This document shows, one piece after another, positions 62,272-64,000 of a stretch of 64,000 bases of DNA (position 1 is the first letter of the stretch; every line of letters begins with the position of its first letter). The stretch comes from Proteobacteria bacterium SG_bin9. Lineage in GTDB: Bacteria; Pseudomonadota; Alphaproteobacteria; Rhizobiales; Xanthobacteraceae. Location: positions 1 to 64,000 of the forward strand of contig LWDM01000073.1 in NCBI GenBank assembly GCA_002083525.1, written 5' to 3'. The notes beneath the pieces were generated by a model. That model saw only the letters and a program-made list of their open reading frames with translations, was not told where the DNA came from and searched no databases. The translations under genes and the position numbers were made by a program.

Positions 62272-63408
62272 GTGGATCAGCTCAGTGTGCCGTCCGTTCC
62301 GGCGCCGGACCGTCCGGTTTCCATGCAATTTTCCGGCGAGCGTGGCGAATTCTTCCGGCTGGTCGCGCGTGGCGCACTACTGGAATTCATTACCGTCGGC
62401 TTTTACCGCTTCTGGCTTGTCACCGACATCCGCCGTCACCTCTGGTCGCGCACGGTGGTCGATGGCGACGCGCCGGAATATACCGGCCGCGGGCGCGAAC
62501 TTCTCATCGGCTTCCTGGTGGCGATGGCGATCCTGGCGCCGATCTACCTCGCCTATTTTCTCGTCGGCCTTGAAGCCGAACGCGTCCAGGCTTTCGCCAG
62601 CTTGCCGCTGGTTGCCTTCCTCTATGTGTTCGGTCAGTTCGCGATCTATCGCGCGCGGCGCTATCGGCTGAGCCGCACAGTGTGGCGCGGTGTCCGCTTC
62701 TGGATGAGCGGCTCGGGCTGGGCTTATGCCTTCTATGCCGCGATGTGGGGCACGCTGGTGGTCATCACGTTCGGACTTGCGTTGCCGTGGCGTGACGCGG
62801 CGCTCGAACGTTACAAGATGCGGCACTCGTTCTACGGCGATCTGCAGGGGCGCTTCGAGGGCAGCGGCTGGGAGTTCTTCAAACAGGCCTGGTGGCTGTG
62901 GTTGCTGTCGCCGCTTGCCTTTATCCCGCTGCTCACGCCGTTCATCTATGGCGCATTCAAGACGATCCAGTGGCGCTGGTGGATGTCCGGCATCCGCTTC
63001 GGCGGCGTCCGATTTGAATCGGACCTGAGCAGCGGCGTGTTGATCACGTTGTATTGGAAGGTGATCGGCTGGGCGGTGCTGCTGATGGCGCTTCTCGTCG
63101 GCTATCTCGTCTTCGCCGCGGTGCTGGTCGGCTCGATGAGCGGTTTGACCTTCGAGGAAGCCTACAAGTCGCCGGACTTCCTGCAGAGCATTCCGTTCGC
63201 GGTGGCCACCGTGTTCGGCTATCTCGCCACGATGCTCGCCTTCAATGTGATCTTCCGCCTCTACCTGACCCGCGATTTCTGGGCACAGGCGGCGACCTCG
63301 ATCAGGATCCACAACCTCGCGGCGGCTAGCAGCGTCGCGGCGAAGGGCGATCTGGCCGGCGCGCTCGGCGAAGGCTTTGCCGACGGCCTCGACGTCGGAG
63401 GCTTCTAG
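62272..63408 (+). CDS. DUF898 (YjgN-like) membrane protein
   Basis: A 378-residue integral membrane protein. GTG at 62272 follows GAGGAG. About six or seven hydrophobic segments (for example LIGFLVAMAILAPIYLAYFL and WAVLLMALLVGYLVFAAVLV) are separated by short basic loops. Strings such as FYRFWLVTDIRRHLWSRT and ALPWRDAALERYKMRHSFYG fit DUF898. It precedes the M48 peptidase by 7 bp, a pairing seen in related genomes. Function unknown, possibly envelope maintenance. Confidence 0.85.
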   Translation: MDQLSVPSVPAPDRPVSMQFSGERGEFFRLVARGALLEFITVGFYRFWLVTDIRRHLWSRTVVDGDAPEYTGRGRELLIGFLVAMAILAPIYLAYFLVGLEAERVQAFASLPLVAFLYVFGQFAIYRARRYRLSRTVWRGVRFWMSGSGWAYAFYAAMWGTLVVITFGLALPWRDAALERYKMRHSFYGDLQGRFEGSGWEFFKQAWWLWLLSPLAFIPLLTPFIYGAFKTIQWRWWMSGIRFGGVRFESDLSSGVLITLYWKVIGWAVLLMALLVGYLVFAAVLVGSMSGLTFEEAYKSPDFLQSIPFAVATVFGYLATMLAFNVIFRLYLTRDFWAQAATSIRIHNLAAASSVAAKGDLAGALGEGFADGLDVGGF

Positions 63409-63415
63409 GTCCGCG

Positions 63416-64000
63416 ATGCAGGTTGGAGACGATAGCGCATCCAGCGGAGCAGGCGGCGCCGTCTTTTTCGACGGAGCCTCGAGCCGCAAGCACCTTGTCG
63501 ATCTCACATTCGCCGCCGAGCTGGAGATTCGCGAGGCTGGCGAATTGATCGCGCGCTGGCCCTACGACGCGATCCGCCGCGCGGACGGTACCGATGGCAT
63601 GCTCCGCGCGACCTGCGAAGCGGCGCCACCGCTTGCACGTCTCGAAATTCGCGACCGCACCCTTGCAGTCGAATTGTTGAAGCGCTGTCCGCGTTTCGAC
63701 GAAGACAAGATCGGCGGCCGCGGCATTGCGCGGATCGTCGGCTGGTCGTTCGCCGCGCTCGCCTCGATCGTGTTTCTCGTGGTGTACGGCCTGCCTTACG
63801 CCGCCGAGCGGCTGACGCCGCTGATCCCGCAGTCGGTCGAGCAGCGGATCGGTCAGGCGGCCGACAAGCAGGTGCGGCTGCTGTTCGACAATAAGCTCTG
63901 CACCGAACCGAAAGGGCAGGCGGCGTTCCTCAAGCTCGTCACCACGCTGCGCACGGCCATGGGCCTCGATGCATCGGTCGAGGCCGCGGTGCTCGGAAGC
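63416..64000 (+). CDS. M48-family metallopeptidase (5' part, runs off window)
   Basis: Open from ATG 63416 to the window end: 195 residues. The N-terminus (VFFDGASSRKHLVDLTFAAE and WPYDAIRRADGTDGMLRATC) is the N-terminal domain found on many alphaproteobacterial M48 peptidases. One membrane segment follows (WSFAALASIVFLVVYGLPYA). The HExxH zinc site would be downstream, outside the window. Identification rests on the N-terminal domain and on the DUF898 neighbour 7 bp upstream. Confidence 0.78.
   Translation, partial: MQVGDDSASSGAGGAVFFDGASSRKHLVDLTFAAELEIREAGELIARWPYDAIRRADGTDGMLRATCEAAPPLARLEIRDRTLAVELLKRCPRFDEDKIGGRGIARIVGWSFAALASIVFLVVYGLPYAAERLTPLIPQSVEQRIGQAADKQVRLLFDNKLCTEPKGQAAFLKLVTTLRTAMGLDASVEAAVLGS

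Overview
This window is high-GC, densely coded chromosomal DNA from an alphaproteobacterium of the order Hyphomicrobiales (Rhizobiales), most likely in or near the Bradyrhizobium/Rhodopseudomonas/Xanthobacteraceae group. The evidence is the rluD-rpoH neighbourhood, the pst-phoU-phoB order, the FAD monooxygenase-DUF2783-MBL-hmgA cluster, many Bug-type and LivK-type solute receptors, and intergenic palindromic repeats that begin and end with GTCATTCCGG/CCGGAATGAC. I see no prophage, integrase, transposase, CRISPR array or plasmid function. The one RNA gene is tRNA-Glu(CTC).

Layout. 1-2.7 kb: rpoH start, rluD, a small membrane protein and a LysR regulator. 2.7-11.1 kb: aromatic-compound metabolism and uptake, with a VanA/VanB-like Rieske oxygenase and reductase, a broken LivK-type receptor, tRNA-Glu, a MaoC protein, a Bug receptor, a PanE-like reductase, and a LivK receptor-SDR-DAD-type cupin set. 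11.2-13 kb: a PQQ sugar dehydrogenase with a cytochrome c. 13.3-16.4 kb: xth, a secreted Cys-repeat protein, a lipoprotein, and a decayed second copy of the xth 3' end. 16.4-22.5 kb: LysR with a divergent secreted YdhR-like protein, two more Bug receptors and a MoxR ATPase/VWA pair. 22.7-25.5 kb: an unlisted-type 35-codon gene and an MHYT-GGDEF-EAL protein. 25.4-30.3 kb: a MarR-controlled homogentisate cluster. 30.4-35.9 kb: a PHO box and pstSCAB-phoU-phoB. 36-43 kb: a 2OG-Fe(II) oxygenase, then a leftward livKHMGF-acyl-CoA ligase operon. 43.3-51.9 kb: twin large hairpins, htpX, an oxidoreductase, cspA, a His-rich secreted protein, YcjF/YcjX, hemolysin III and an SDR. 51.9-53.9 kb: a benzoylformate decarboxylase-like gene between two inverted copies of a palindromic repeat. 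53.9-59.2 kb: a leftward CYP153 P450-thioesterase-acyl-CoA dehydrogenase-CoA transferase-hydratase operon after a DUF2147 gene. 59.4-64 kb: a soluble PAS-PAS chemoreceptor, isovaleryl-CoA dehydrogenase, a DUF898 membrane protein and the start of an M48 peptidase.

Taken together the genes suggest a metabolically versatile soil or water heterotroph that captures aromatic and other carboxylic acids with binding-protein receptors, activates them with CoA ligase or CoA transferase, and funnels aromatics through homogentisate and probably protocatechuate-type routes. Phosphate starvation control is present through the PHO box and phoB, but phoR is not in the window.

The least explained items are the xth-bounded islet with its six-unit cysteine-repeat protein, the twin hairpins whose last arm runs into the htpX ribosome binding site, the CYP153 operon without redox partners, and the 35-residue membrane peptide.
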